Of a DNA stretch of 64,000 bases, positions 9,141-16,639 are shown in pieces. The DNA is from CAZFLN01 sp964519905. GTDB lineage: Bacteria > Patescibacteriota > Microgenomatia > UBA1400 > UBA1396. The stretch is taken from contig CAZFLN010000004.1 in NCBI GenBank assembly GCA_964519905.1, positions 1 through 64,000 of the forward strand, written 5' to 3'. The notes beneath the pieces were generated by a model that did not search any database, was not told the DNA's origin, and was given only the letters and a program-made list of their open reading frames with translations. How positions within the stretch are numbered: the stretch's first letter is position 1; every line of letters starts with the position of its first letter. A program made the translations under genes and the position numbers.

Positions 9141-10133
9141 ATGGCCACGAATACATCGAACACTCAGCATTTGTCTTCTACGGCTCAACAGTACCTGGAG
9201 ATTGCTGATATCACCAATGATTTAGTCATCTTAAAAGACGGTTCTGCTGCTCTCGTTTTAGAGCTCAGCGCAATTAACTTCGGTCTTTTATCCGAACCTG
9301 AGCAAGATGCTATTATCTACGCCTACGCGGCGCTTATTAACTCCTTGTCTTTTCCTATCCAGATTGTTATTAGCTCCCGACCAAAAGATGTGAGCCAATA
9401 CCTTGAGTTCATCGACGAACAGTACGCGACCGCAACCACGGATCTGCGCCGCAATCAAATCGCTTCTTACAAGCATTTTGTCTCAAACTTAATCACGGAA
9501 CAAAATGTGCTGGATAAAAACTTCTTTGTGGTTATTTCCCTCTCGCCAATTGAGGTCGGTGTGACCAGTCCTTCTGGATTCTTGAACGTCTTGGTGCCAA
9601 ACGCTGCCCCAACACAAAAAATAGATACGATTGCGGTAATTGAGAAAGCTCGCAATATTCTTGGCCCACGGCGCGATCACTTGATAAACCAGTTCTCTCG
9701 TTTTGGACTGCGTGCTCAACAACTCACAACCAAAGAACTCATCCATGAATTTTACGTCTTGTACAACGGACAATCTGCCGAAGGCGCCAAAATTGTTGAC
9801 ACCAGTGAGTACACGTCTGCTCTGATCCAAACCTATGGTGGTCAGACAAGTGCGGCACCAGTGACTCAAACAGCACCTGTGGCAACTCCAGCTCCTGTAG
9901 CTGCTCCCGTTCCTGCCCCAGAAGTTGCTGCGCCACCGGTACAAGAAGTCGCACCGACAAACACAGCTCCTCTCCAGCCAACACCCACCGAGATTGCAGC
10001 CATGCCACCAGTGAATCCCACCACTGTGTCACAACCGACTGCTTTCCCAACTCTGGCAGGAATTCCACAGGAATCAGTTGGTCTTTCTGTGCCTGGAGCT
10101 TCACCCGTAACATCGCAGACACAACCGAGGTAA
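9141..10133 (+). CDS. TraC-like T4SS protein (VirB4 N-terminal-like domain)
   Basis: The product is 330 aa. Residues 15-210 resemble the N-terminal domain found ahead of VirB4/TraC ATPases (QYLEIADITNDLVILKDGS, VLELSAINFGLLSEPEQDAI, FPIQIVISSRP). There is no Walker motif. The last 110 residues are Pro/Ala/Thr/Val-rich low complexity. A protein of this type between PrgI and VirB4 is the common Patescibacteria arrangement, and it may be a split-off ATPase partner. AGGG lies about 16 bases before the ATG, and TATACT further upstream could give an internal promoter. Its stop is one base before the VirB4 start. Confidence 0.8.
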   Translation: MATNTSNTQHLSSTAQQYLEIADITNDLVILKDGSAALVLELSAINFGLLSEPEQDAIIYAYAALINSLSFPIQIVISSRPKDVSQYLEFIDEQYATATTDLRRNQIASYKHFVSNLITEQNVLDKNFFVVISLSPIEVGVTSPSGFLNVLVPNAAPTQKIDTIAVIEKARNILGPRRDHLINQFSRFGLRAQQLTTKELIHEFYVLYNGQSAEGAKIVDTSEYTSALIQTYGGQTSAAPVTQTAPVATPAPVAAPVPAPEVAAPPVQEVAPTNTAPLQPTPTEIAAMPPVNPTTVSQPTAFPTLAGIPQESVGLSVPGASPVTSQTQPR

Positions 10134-10134
10134 T

Positions 10135-12072
10135 ATGGCTTTGTTTGACAACGCACTCTCAGCACTTGGTGTAAAAAAGAACGACAGCGCGCCGGTCAGT
10201 GATTCTCAGGCAGCGCTCCAACAACAACTGCAAACTTTCTCTCAGGGTTTGGTAAGCGTCCAAGATATCATCGCTCCAGAAGCGATTGAGGTTGACTTTA
10301 CCTATCAAAAAATTAATTCTGTCTATACTCGTACGCTCTTTATCGCCGGCTACCCACGTATGGTTATGGCGAACTGGCTGTCTCCGCTCATTAACTTCCC
10401 GTATTCGCTTGATATCGCCATGCACATTACGCCAGTCGACATTAAGGAAGTGCTGCAGAATCTCCGTCGAAAAATCACGGAAATGGAAGCCGAAATTACG
10501 TCTGACATTCGATCTGGGAAAATCAGCAACATCGACACAGAAATCAAGCTGGAAGACGCCAAAGTTATTCAAGAACAGCTGGCCAAGGGCGCTGAGCGCT
10601 TCTTCCAATTTGGTCTGTACGTAACGCTTTCTGCTCCAAGTGTTGATGAGCTTGAAAAAGTCACCAAACAACTCCAATCTTTACTTGGCTCCATGCTTTT
10701 GATTTCCAAAAAAGCTTCGCTCCAGATGGATGAAGGCTTTAAAACAACCCTTCCGATGGGTGTGGATAAGCTCAGCATTCTGCGCAACATGGATACCACT
10801 TCCCTGGCGACAACGTTCCCGTTCACTTCATCTGAGCTCAGCATGGAAAAAGGAATTGTGTACGGAATCAATGAGCACAACGGATCACTCGTTATTTTTG
10901 ACCGATTCAGCATGGAAAATGCCAACATGGTAGTGTTCGCCAAATCTGGTGCCGGAAAATCCTACGCTGTGAAACTCGAAGCCCTTCGACAACTTATGTT
11001 TGGATCTGAAGTTCTGATCCTCGATCCAGAACGCGAGTACGAGGACATGGCTGCATCGGTTGGCGGTGAGTATATTAATTTTTCCTTTGATTCAGCCACC
11101 AAAATTAATCCATTTGATTTGTCACAAATTTACGAAGAGGGCGAAAACGAACTCGGTCAAAAAATCATTTCTCTGCATGCCTTACTGAAGGTCATGCTCG
11201 GTGACATGACAGCCGAACAAGAAGCTCTCCTCGATCGTGCTCTGGTTGCCACCTACAAGGCAAAAGGCATTACTCCGGATCCAGCCACGCAAAGTAAAGA
11301 GCCACCACTCATGGAAGATCTCTACAAAGCGTTGATTGGTATGGAGCTCGCTCCGGCCGCTGACCTTGCCGCTCGATTAGAAAAGTACGTCATGGGCTCT
11401 TTCCGTGGAATTTTCGATCAACAATCAACGATCGATATTAAAAATCAGCTCACGGTGTTCTCCGTTCGTGATATCGAAGACTCTCTCCGACCAGTTGCCA
11501 TGTTCATGATCTTAGACTTTATCTGGACACGGATTCGAAAAGAGCGAAAAAAGCGACTCATGATCGTGGACGAAGCCTGGTACTTCATGCAACATACCGA
11601 CACCGCTGCTTTCTTGCACTCCATGGCCAAGCGCGCCCGTAAATACTACCTGGGCATGACTACTATCACTCAAGACGTCCAAGACTTCATGAACAATGAC
11701 TATGGGCGCGCCATCGTCACCAACGCTTCGGTGCAACTGCTCCTCAAACAGTCTTCGGCGGCGATTCCAACACTGGCTGAAACATTCTATTTGTCAGAAG
11801 GTGAACAGCGCTTACTCATGGCTGCAGATGTGGGTGAAGGATTATTCTTTGCCGGACAAAATCACGTTGCCATGCGTGTGATTGCTTCACCAGAAGAACA
11901 CGTGGTGATCACCACCAATCCACAAGAAATCGAAGCTCGCCAAGCAGCGCTGCAAGAACAGCAGATTGCGGTGCAACAAACCGCCCACGCTATTCAACAG
12001 CAGGCACAAGCGTTACAAGAAGCACAAGTTGCGCCAACCGCTGATCCAACTGCCGTTCCAGAAGGCCAGTGA
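10135..12072 (+). CDS. VirB4-family T4SS ATPase
   Basis: The product is 645 aa. After an N-terminal domain, the ATPase part has Walker A (AKSGAGKSYAVK, about residue 270), the conserved ILDPEREYEDM strand and Walker B (RLMIVDEAWYFM, about residue 480), followed by RARKYYLGMTTITQD. These are the hallmarks of VirB4/TraC motors that energise pilus assembly and substrate transfer on the cytoplasmic side. The C-terminus ends in a Gln/Ala-rich tail. GAGGT lies four bases before the ATG, overlapping the upstream stop, so translation is coupled. It closes the plus-strand T4SS operon; the partner coupling ATPase is 41 kb away. Confidence 0.92.
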   Translation: MALFDNALSALGVKKNDSAPVSDSQAALQQQLQTFSQGLVSVQDIIAPEAIEVDFTYQKINSVYTRTLFIAGYPRMVMANWLSPLINFPYSLDIAMHITPVDIKEVLQNLRRKITEMEAEITSDIRSGKISNIDTEIKLEDAKVIQEQLAKGAERFFQFGLYVTLSAPSVDELEKVTKQLQSLLGSMLLISKKASLQMDEGFKTTLPMGVDKLSILRNMDTTSLATTFPFTSSELSMEKGIVYGINEHNGSLVIFDRFSMENANMVVFAKSGAGKSYAVKLEALRQLMFGSEVLILDPEREYEDMAASVGGEYINFSFDSATKINPFDLSQIYEEGENELGQKIISLHALLKVMLGDMTAEQEALLDRALVATYKAKGITPDPATQSKEPPLMEDLYKALIGMELAPAADLAARLEKYVMGSFRGIFDQQSTIDIKNQLTVFSVRDIEDSLRPVAMFMILDFIWTRIRKERKKRLMIVDEAWYFMQHTDTAAFLHSMAKRARKYYLGMTTITQDVQDFMNNDYGRAIVTNASVQLLLKQSSAAIPTLAETFYLSEGEQRLLMAADVGEGLFFAGQNHVAMRVIASPEEHVVITTNPQEIEARQAALQEQQIAVQQTAHAIQQQAQALQEAQVAPTADPTAVPEGQ

Positions 12073-12103
12073 CACGTCTCCAGGCCTAAAGTATAATGCT
12101 CCG

Positions 12104-12661
12104 ATGAGGGCAGAAACTTTATATGTTGCTCGTTCGATACTGTACGAGCTCCCAGATCCACGAAGTCAAATTATTTTTGGAAAGCGTCACTCGGACAGCA
12201 ACACCTACGCAGGACGATGGGAATTTTTCGGCGGAAAAAGAGATTGGACTCCTCTCCCAAGTGGACACTGGGAAGATTCAAAAAGCGCGGCAATGAGAGA
12301 ACTTTGGGAAGAAGCAAGAATTCCAGCTCATCTCATCGGTGAAATCTACGATTTCTGTCCTGATCCAAATGAATATACTCTTCAAGATGATCCAAAGAGC
12401 AAATACACTGACTGGAAAATTCACACTGATCTTGTCCCCTATGCACTGTATTGCAAAGAATATAAAAATCGCATCAGAATTACAGAAGAGCACGAAGATT
12501 TCCTGTGGCTCACTGCTGAAGAAGCGCACGCCGCTTTTTTACTAGGAATGTTTGATGTTCAGCCACAAGCTGCCTGCATCTTGCCGGTGCTTGCTGAGCT
12601 CTCGAAACTTTCTCAAAATGCCGGAAAACCAATCTGGAAACCAATTTCAACAGTCCGATAG
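12104..12661 (+). CDS. NUDIX hydrolase
   Basis: The product is 185 aa. It hydrolyses a nucleoside diphosphate linked to another moiety by family; the substrate is unknown. The Nudix box is recognisable as GGKRDW followed after a short insertion by SAAMRELWEEARI, keeping the RE..EE core. An insertion between the Gly and the RELWEE helix (PLPSGHWED) makes the box atypical. The frame extends upstream into the VirB4 gene, but the ATG at 12104 is chosen because TATAAT (12092-12097) precedes it by exactly six bases, predicting a leaderless message. The next gene begins 14 bp downstream with its own -10. Confidence 0.85.
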   Translation: MRAETLYVARSILYELPDPRSQIIFGKRHSDSNTYAGRWEFFGGKRDWTPLPSGHWEDSKSAAMRELWEEARIPAHLIGEIYDFCPDPNEYTLQDDPKSKYTDWKIHTDLVPYALYCKEYKNRIRITEEHEDFLWLTAEEAHAAFLLGMFDVQPQAACILPVLAELSKLSQNAGKPIWKPISTVR

Positions 12662-12675
12662 TCTACAATACTCGC

Positions 12676-13494
12676 ATGTCTACGAAAGCAGTTACCCTCG
12701 TCAAACTCGGTGGCGCGGTTATAACCGACAAATCCGTTCCCAACACGCTTCGTCCTGAGGTTCTGAGTCGACTGGTTAGGGAGATTAAAAATGTCTGGCA
12801 AGACCTCGATGAATACCTCGTGCTCGGACACGGCGCGGGCAGTTTTGCTCATGTCCCGGCGGCTCACTATGGAACCATTGATGGCTTTCGAGACGATCAT
12901 TCTCGTTTGGGAATGGCAATTGTGCAAGACTCAGCCGCTCAACTCAACCGCTTGGTAGTACATGAATGCATCAAACAAGATTTACCTGCCGTTTCTTCTT
13001 GCGCCTCGAGCTCGGTCGTGACGAAAAAAAAGCAGATGCAGACATACTTTACAGATGTGTTTGAGCAGTACTTGAAAAATGATTTGTTGCCAGTTACGTA
13101 CGGAGATGTGATTGTGGACAGTGAAATAGGCTGCACGATTTGGTCAACCGATGTAATTTTATCCCATTGCACCCGCGAGTTTTTGCAGAGGGGCTGGAAA
13201 GTAAATCGTATTGTGCACGCCACCCAAGTTGCCGGTGTACTCAAGAATTTACAGCAACCAGAAAACGGAATTTTTGACCTAATTACCCCAGAGAATGCCG
13301 AGGAAGTCCAAAAAAGTATGGGCCAAACGAAAGGCTTTGACGTAACTGGTGGTATGTGGACGAAAATTTCGGAAAGTCTCAGTTTAGCGCAAAATCATGG
13401 AATCGAAACGGTTATTCTCTCTGGAGATACACCAGGAATGCTCGAACGCTGCCTGCGTGGCGAAAGCTTTGTGGGAACAACTATTCGAGCTTAG
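12676..13494 (+). CDS. Isopentenyl phosphate kinase
   Basis: The product is 272 aa in the amino acid kinase fold. It should phosphorylate isopentenyl phosphate to isopentenyl diphosphate. Supporting motifs are the N-terminal VKLGGAVITDKS, the Gly-rich GHGAGSFAH whose last His corresponds to the substrate-binding and catalytic His of archaeal IPKs, LLPVTYGDVIVD, and FDVTGGMWTKI. The layout matches archaeal IPK end to end in length. It is convergent with uppS, 13 bp away, which uses isopentenyl diphosphate. TACAAT lies exactly six bases before the ATG. A glutamate/aspartate kinase is less likely because the GHGAGSFAH and VTGGM segments are IPK-like. Confidence 0.85.
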   Translation: MSTKAVTLVKLGGAVITDKSVPNTLRPEVLSRLVREIKNVWQDLDEYLVLGHGAGSFAHVPAAHYGTIDGFRDDHSRLGMAIVQDSAAQLNRLVVHECIKQDLPAVSSCASSSVVTKKKQMQTYFTDVFEQYLKNDLLPVTYGDVIVDSEIGCTIWSTDVILSHCTREFLQRGWKVNRIVHATQVAGVLKNLQQPENGIFDLITPENAEEVQKSMGQTKGFDVTGGMWTKISESLSLAQNHGIETVILSGDTPGMLERCLRGESFVGTTIRA

Positions 13495-13507
13495 AAAAAA
13501 AAGAGAA

Positions 13508-14239
13508 TTACTTCCCAAATCGACGCTGTCGATTGGTGTAGTCCTCAAGAGCTGCATCCAACTGTGCAGGGCCAAAATCTGGCATGAGTACATCCGTAAA
13601 ATACAATTCAGCGTACACGGCTTGCCAAGGCAAAAATCCAGATAAACGCAGCTGACCACCAGGGCGAATAATCAAATCTGGATCCGGCATACCGGCTGTA
13701 TCAAGGTACTGTTCAAATTTTTCTTCTGAGAAGCCAAGCTCTACTTGCTCCGCTTCAGAATCTTCCTGAAACTGCAGCAGCGTTTCCTGCAAACAGCGAT
13801 TTGCCGCACGAATGATTTCGTCACGTCCACCGTAGTTTAAAGCAAATGTCACCGTGATTTTGTCGTTGTCTTTCGTCGTCTCTATCATCTTGCGCGCGGC
13901 TTCGGCAATGTCGGCTGGAAAGCGATCAATTTCACCCAGCATTTGAATACGAACACCGCGCTTGTGCAAATCGTCGGTCTTCTTTCCAAGACCATAGCGG
14001 AACAATTTCATCATGGCTTCGAGTTCTGCTTTGTCACGCTCCCAGTTTTCGGTACTAAAGGCCCACAACGTAAGATACGGAATGCCAAGTTCGATACAGC
14101 GATCTACCAGTGGCTCGATGACGTAATCGACTACCTGACGATGCCCCTCAAAGGCCATCTTCCCCTGCGCACGCGCCCAACGACGGTTGCCGTCCATAAT
14201 GATCGCAATATGTTGAGGAAGTTTCACAGTCTCTGACAT
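13508..14239 (-). CDS. uppS: Isoprenyl transferase (undecaprenyl diphosphate synthase)
   Basis: The product is 243 aa, the usual family length. It condenses isopentenyl diphosphate in cis onto an allylic primer to make the lipid carrier for wall and surface glycans. Visible motifs are HIAIIMDGNRRWA near the N-terminus (catalytic Asp and the diphosphate-binding Arg residues), GHRQ, LTLWAFSTENW, VTFALNYGGRDEI, and the C-terminal DPDLIIRPGGQLRLSGFLPWQ..YAELYF. The last motif has an unusual GQLRLSGF where RTSGE-RLSNFL is common, so the GE residues are altered. It lies 18 bp after a pilin gene on the same strand. Confidence 0.93.
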   Translation of the reverse strand: MSETVKLPQHIAIIMDGNRRWARAQGKMAFEGHRQVVDYVIEPLVDRCIELGIPYLTLWAFSTENWERDKAELEAMMKLFRYGLGKKTDDLHKRGVRIQMLGEIDRFPADIAEAARKMIETTKDNDKITVTFALNYGGRDEIIRAANRCLQETLLQFQEDSEAEQVELGFSEEKFEQYLDTAGMPDPDLIIRPGGQLRLSGFLPWQAVYAELYFTDVLMPDFGPAQLDAALEDYTNRQRRFGK

Positions 14240-14257
14240 AACAATCTTTTCACTCGG

Positions 14258-14671
14258 TTAGAACCCGCCGAGTCCAATATTGATTCCAAAAATAATCTGG
14301 ACAATTTGACCAATCCAAAAAGAACCAAACAAAATCAAAAAGCCAATAATCGCAGAGGTAATTCTGTTTTTACCATTTTCGGCCGACTTTGGATCACTGG
14401 CACCCATCATGATTTCGATTCCACCCCAAACAATCATTACAAATAAAATCATGCCAGCAATTCCGAACAAATATGGCATGGCTGTGGAGATGATGGCTCC
14501 AGGGGAGCCAAAGCGACTTTGATACTGAAAAAAGGTCTCAATTCTACATCCAGCACTTTGCCATGCCCCAACACAGTTCTCGCCACCTTGATTAAAAATG
14601 GCATCATTCAGCTCGAAGTAATTTACTTCACTTGAGCCATCAACATTCAGGACCTGTGCAATCTGTGACAT
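14258..14671 (-). CDS. T4SS pilin-family protein, separate from the main pilin operon
   Basis: The product is 137 aa. An N-terminal polar region with two Cys (ENCVGAW, SAGCRIETFF) precedes two helices joined by GGIEIMMGASDPKSAENGK. It resembles the 2546-2893 protein in the turn. No signal peptide is evident. On the minus strand TAAAAT lies ten bases before the ATG, so its own promoter is likely, and uppS follows 18 bp downstream. Being alone and not in the cluster, it may be a minor or specialised subunit. Confidence 0.75.
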   Translation of the reverse strand: MSQIAQVLNVDGSSEVNYFELNDAIFNQGGENCVGAWQSAGCRIETFFQYQSRFGSPGAIISTAMPYLFGIAGMILFVMIVWGGIEIMMGASDPKSAENGKNRITSAIIGFLILFGSFWIGQIVQIIFGINIGLGGF

Positions 14672-14755
14672 ATGCAGCGCTATTTTATCCTATCACTGCC
14701 CGATTGAACACCAATAAAGCTGTTTCTGGAGCAGATTCTCCTGTATCATGGATGT

Positions 14756-16477
14756 ATGGCAGGTTTTTGGCCGCGTGGCTTTTGGTTTGTTTTGAGTGCT
14801 GTCTGCACTGTTTTTCTGGGGTTGGCGTTTGTTTTTTCGCCGGTTTCTGCTGTAAGCCCAGAGGAAGAACTGCAACAACAAATTAACGAAACGCGCCGTT
14901 TACTTGATATGTCAGTGAATGCCACCAAACCACTCGAGACAGAAGTCGCGAATCTCGGCCGACGTATTCAAAATGCCAAAAACAGCATCGCGCAGTTGCG
15001 AGCCGATCAAAAGAAAAAAGACGAAGAAATTGTGCAAAAGGAGGCGGAAATGGCAGATCAATATGCGCTCTTTTCTTCTCGAGTGGCGCAACAATATCGT
15101 TTTGCGCGAACCTACTCGCCGCTCTCGGCAATCTTGAGCTCGGCTCAGTACGCTGATAGCCAACAAGCCTTGAAATACACGCTCACGTTAGCAACCCGAG
15201 ATCAGCAAAGCATCGACTCAATTGGTCAAAATATTCTTGACTTGCAACGAGCTAAAATCGAGTCACAAGAACAAGAAAAACGCCTTGCCAGCTTGCAAAC
15301 TCAACTCGACGAACAAAGTGAAAAATTCGAAAAAGAAATCGCTGGTGCTCGAGCCTACCAAGCCACACTTAATGCGAAAATCGCTGATTTATCTGCCAGG
15401 CAGCAAGCTATCATCGCGGCCAAAACTGGAACCTACACCACCTCACTCGGCGATGTTCCACTGGCGGACGACTTTAACGCTTCGATTGGATTTAAAGCGC
15501 AAGCACCTGGGAATTCGTTTGCGGTCTTTAGCTTTGGTGCCTATACCCATCGTAATGGCATGAGTCAGTACGGTGCGAAAAAGCAGGCAGAAGAAGGCAA
15601 AAGTTATCAAGAAATTATCCAGTGGTACTACGGCCATGGGGTACGCAAAGACGACGGCATGGCTGACACAATTTCTGTGCAAGGTCATGGGGAAATGAGC
15701 TTCCAAAAATACCTCTATGGTTTGGCCGAGATGCCAGCAACCTGGAATCAGCAAGCTTTACGAGCGCAGGCTGTGGCGGCGCGCAGCTATGCGCGCCGCG
15801 CCAACAAGCCAATTTGTACCACCGAAGCCTGCCAAGTTTTTAACAAAAGCAAGTCTGACAATCCGCCAGCAGCCTGGAAAGAAGCCGTTGATGCCACCGA
15901 AAAAGAAATTATCGACGGTGATGTTTCTGCTCAGTACTCCTCTACCACTGGCGGATACTTAAATACTCGTGGCTGGGACACAACCGACGGCAACGGCAGT
16001 GGCGACTGGAGCTCTCGAGCCTGGGAGAGCCGCGCCGGTTCTCCTTGGTTCTATAAATCTTGGTACCGCAGCGGCTACTCACGAACCGGCGCCAACTGTG
16101 GAAAAGATCACCCCTGGATGAGTCAAGAAGAGTTCTCGGATATTATTAACGCCTGGATTGTGCGCTACAAGGAAACAGGCGGCGTGGATCAAGGACGAAT
16201 CTTGCCAGTCACCATTGGCGGCTGTGCGATTGGTGGACAAGGCGGCGATCCGTACAGTATGAGCGAGCTGAGAGACCGAGGCGGCGTTTCTAATGTTTCG
16301 AGTGTCAGCGTCTCTCATAACGATCGTGGTCAAACTACAAATGTTCGAGTGGAAACGAATAAAGGCGCCTTCGACATCCCTGGAGCTCAATTTAAGGAAA
16401 TGTACAATCTGCGTGCGCCAGGATATCTACGAATTCCCCAGAGCGGATTTGCCTTCTTCAATATTGAGAAAACATAG
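14756..16477 (+). CDS. Secreted SpoIID/LytB-domain protein with coiled coil
   Basis: The product is 573 aa. A signal segment (about residues 8-33, ending VSPVSAVS) is followed by a long coiled coil (about 35-220, rich in Q, E, K), then a SpoIID/LytB domain (about 260-500). The SpoIID part shows HRNGMSQYGAKKQAEEGKSY, YLYGLAEMPATWNQQALRAQ and AARSYARR, which are the family signature. SpoIID proteins are lytic transglycosylases acting on denuded peptidoglycan glycan strands. The coiled coil may act like that of PcsB-type wall proteins. TATCAT lies six bases before the ATG, so the message should be leaderless. The tRNA-Arg/REP unit follows directly. Confidence 0.87.
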   Translation: MAGFWPRGFWFVLSAVCTVFLGLAFVFSPVSAVSPEEELQQQINETRRLLDMSVNATKPLETEVANLGRRIQNAKNSIAQLRADQKKKDEEIVQKEAEMADQYALFSSRVAQQYRFARTYSPLSAILSSAQYADSQQALKYTLTLATRDQQSIDSIGQNILDLQRAKIESQEQEKRLASLQTQLDEQSEKFEKEIAGARAYQATLNAKIADLSARQQAIIAAKTGTYTTSLGDVPLADDFNASIGFKAQAPGNSFAVFSFGAYTHRNGMSQYGAKKQAEEGKSYQEIIQWYYGHGVRKDDGMADTISVQGHGEMSFQKYLYGLAEMPATWNQQALRAQAVAARSYARRANKPICTTEACQVFNKSKSDNPPAAWKEAVDATEKEIIDGDVSAQYSSTTGGYLNTRGWDTTDGNGSGDWSSRAWESRAGSPWFYKSWYRSGYSRTGANCGKDHPWMSQEEFSDIINAWIVRYKETGGVDQGRILPVTIGGCAIGGQGGDPYSMSELRDRGGVSNVSSVSVSHNDRGQTTNVRVETNKGAFDIPGAQFKEMYNLRAPGYLRIPQSGFAFFNIEKT

Positions 16478-16480
16478 TAT

Positions 16481-16513
16481 TATAGGACTGAAGGTTTGAC
16501 CTTTAGACCTATA
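16481..16513. repeat. REP-like palindromic repeat, left of tRNA-Arg
   Basis: A 33-nt imperfect palindrome begins TATAGG and ends CCTATA, with a central hairpin AAGGT-TTG-ACCTT. Positions 16489-16513 are the exact reverse complement of 16615-16639 over 25 of 25 bases. It starts three bases after the stop codon of the SpoIID gene, so it could also stop or stabilise that transcript. Confidence 0.85.
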
Positions 16514-16517
16514 AAAT

Positions 16518-16589
16518 GCCTCCGTAGTTTAACGGATAGAACAGCGGGTTCCGAACCCGCCGATGTGGGTTCGATTCCCGCCAGAGGCA
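16518..16589 (+). tRNA. tRNA-Arg (CCG)
   Basis: A 72-nt cloverleaf with acceptor GCCTCCG, anticodon stem GCGGG/CCCGC enclosing TTCCGAA (anticodon CCG), T-arm GTGGGTTCGATTCCCGC and discriminator A. One C-A mismatch sits in the acceptor stem. CCA is not encoded. It reads CGG. The gene lies between two inverted REP-like repeats, leaving only five bases to the left copy and 25 to the right copy. Confidence 0.95.
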
Positions 16590-16614
16590 CAAGGTGTAAA
16601 AAAGTCAATAAAAC

Positions 16615-16639
16615 TATAGGTCTAAAGGTCAAACCTTCA
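16615..16639. repeat. REP-like palindromic repeat, right of tRNA-Arg
   Basis: The sequence reads TATAGGTCTAAAGGT, then CAA, then ACCTTCA. It is the exact reverse complement of the left copy at 16489-16513, so the two form a perfect 25-bp inverted repeat around the tRNA gene. Its last bases overlap the 3' end of the ABC transporter gene on the minus strand. Confidence 0.85.

Noticed and set aside
12079..12091. CCAGGCCTAAAGT upstream of the NUDIX gene as another REP copy
   Set aside because: It shares only the short AGGCCTAAAG core and has no AAGG..CCTT hairpin, so chance or a very decayed copy cannot be told apart.
16481..16639. CRISPR-type repeat around tRNA-Arg
   Set aside because: There are only two copies, they are inverted, and the spacer is a tRNA; no cas gene is present.
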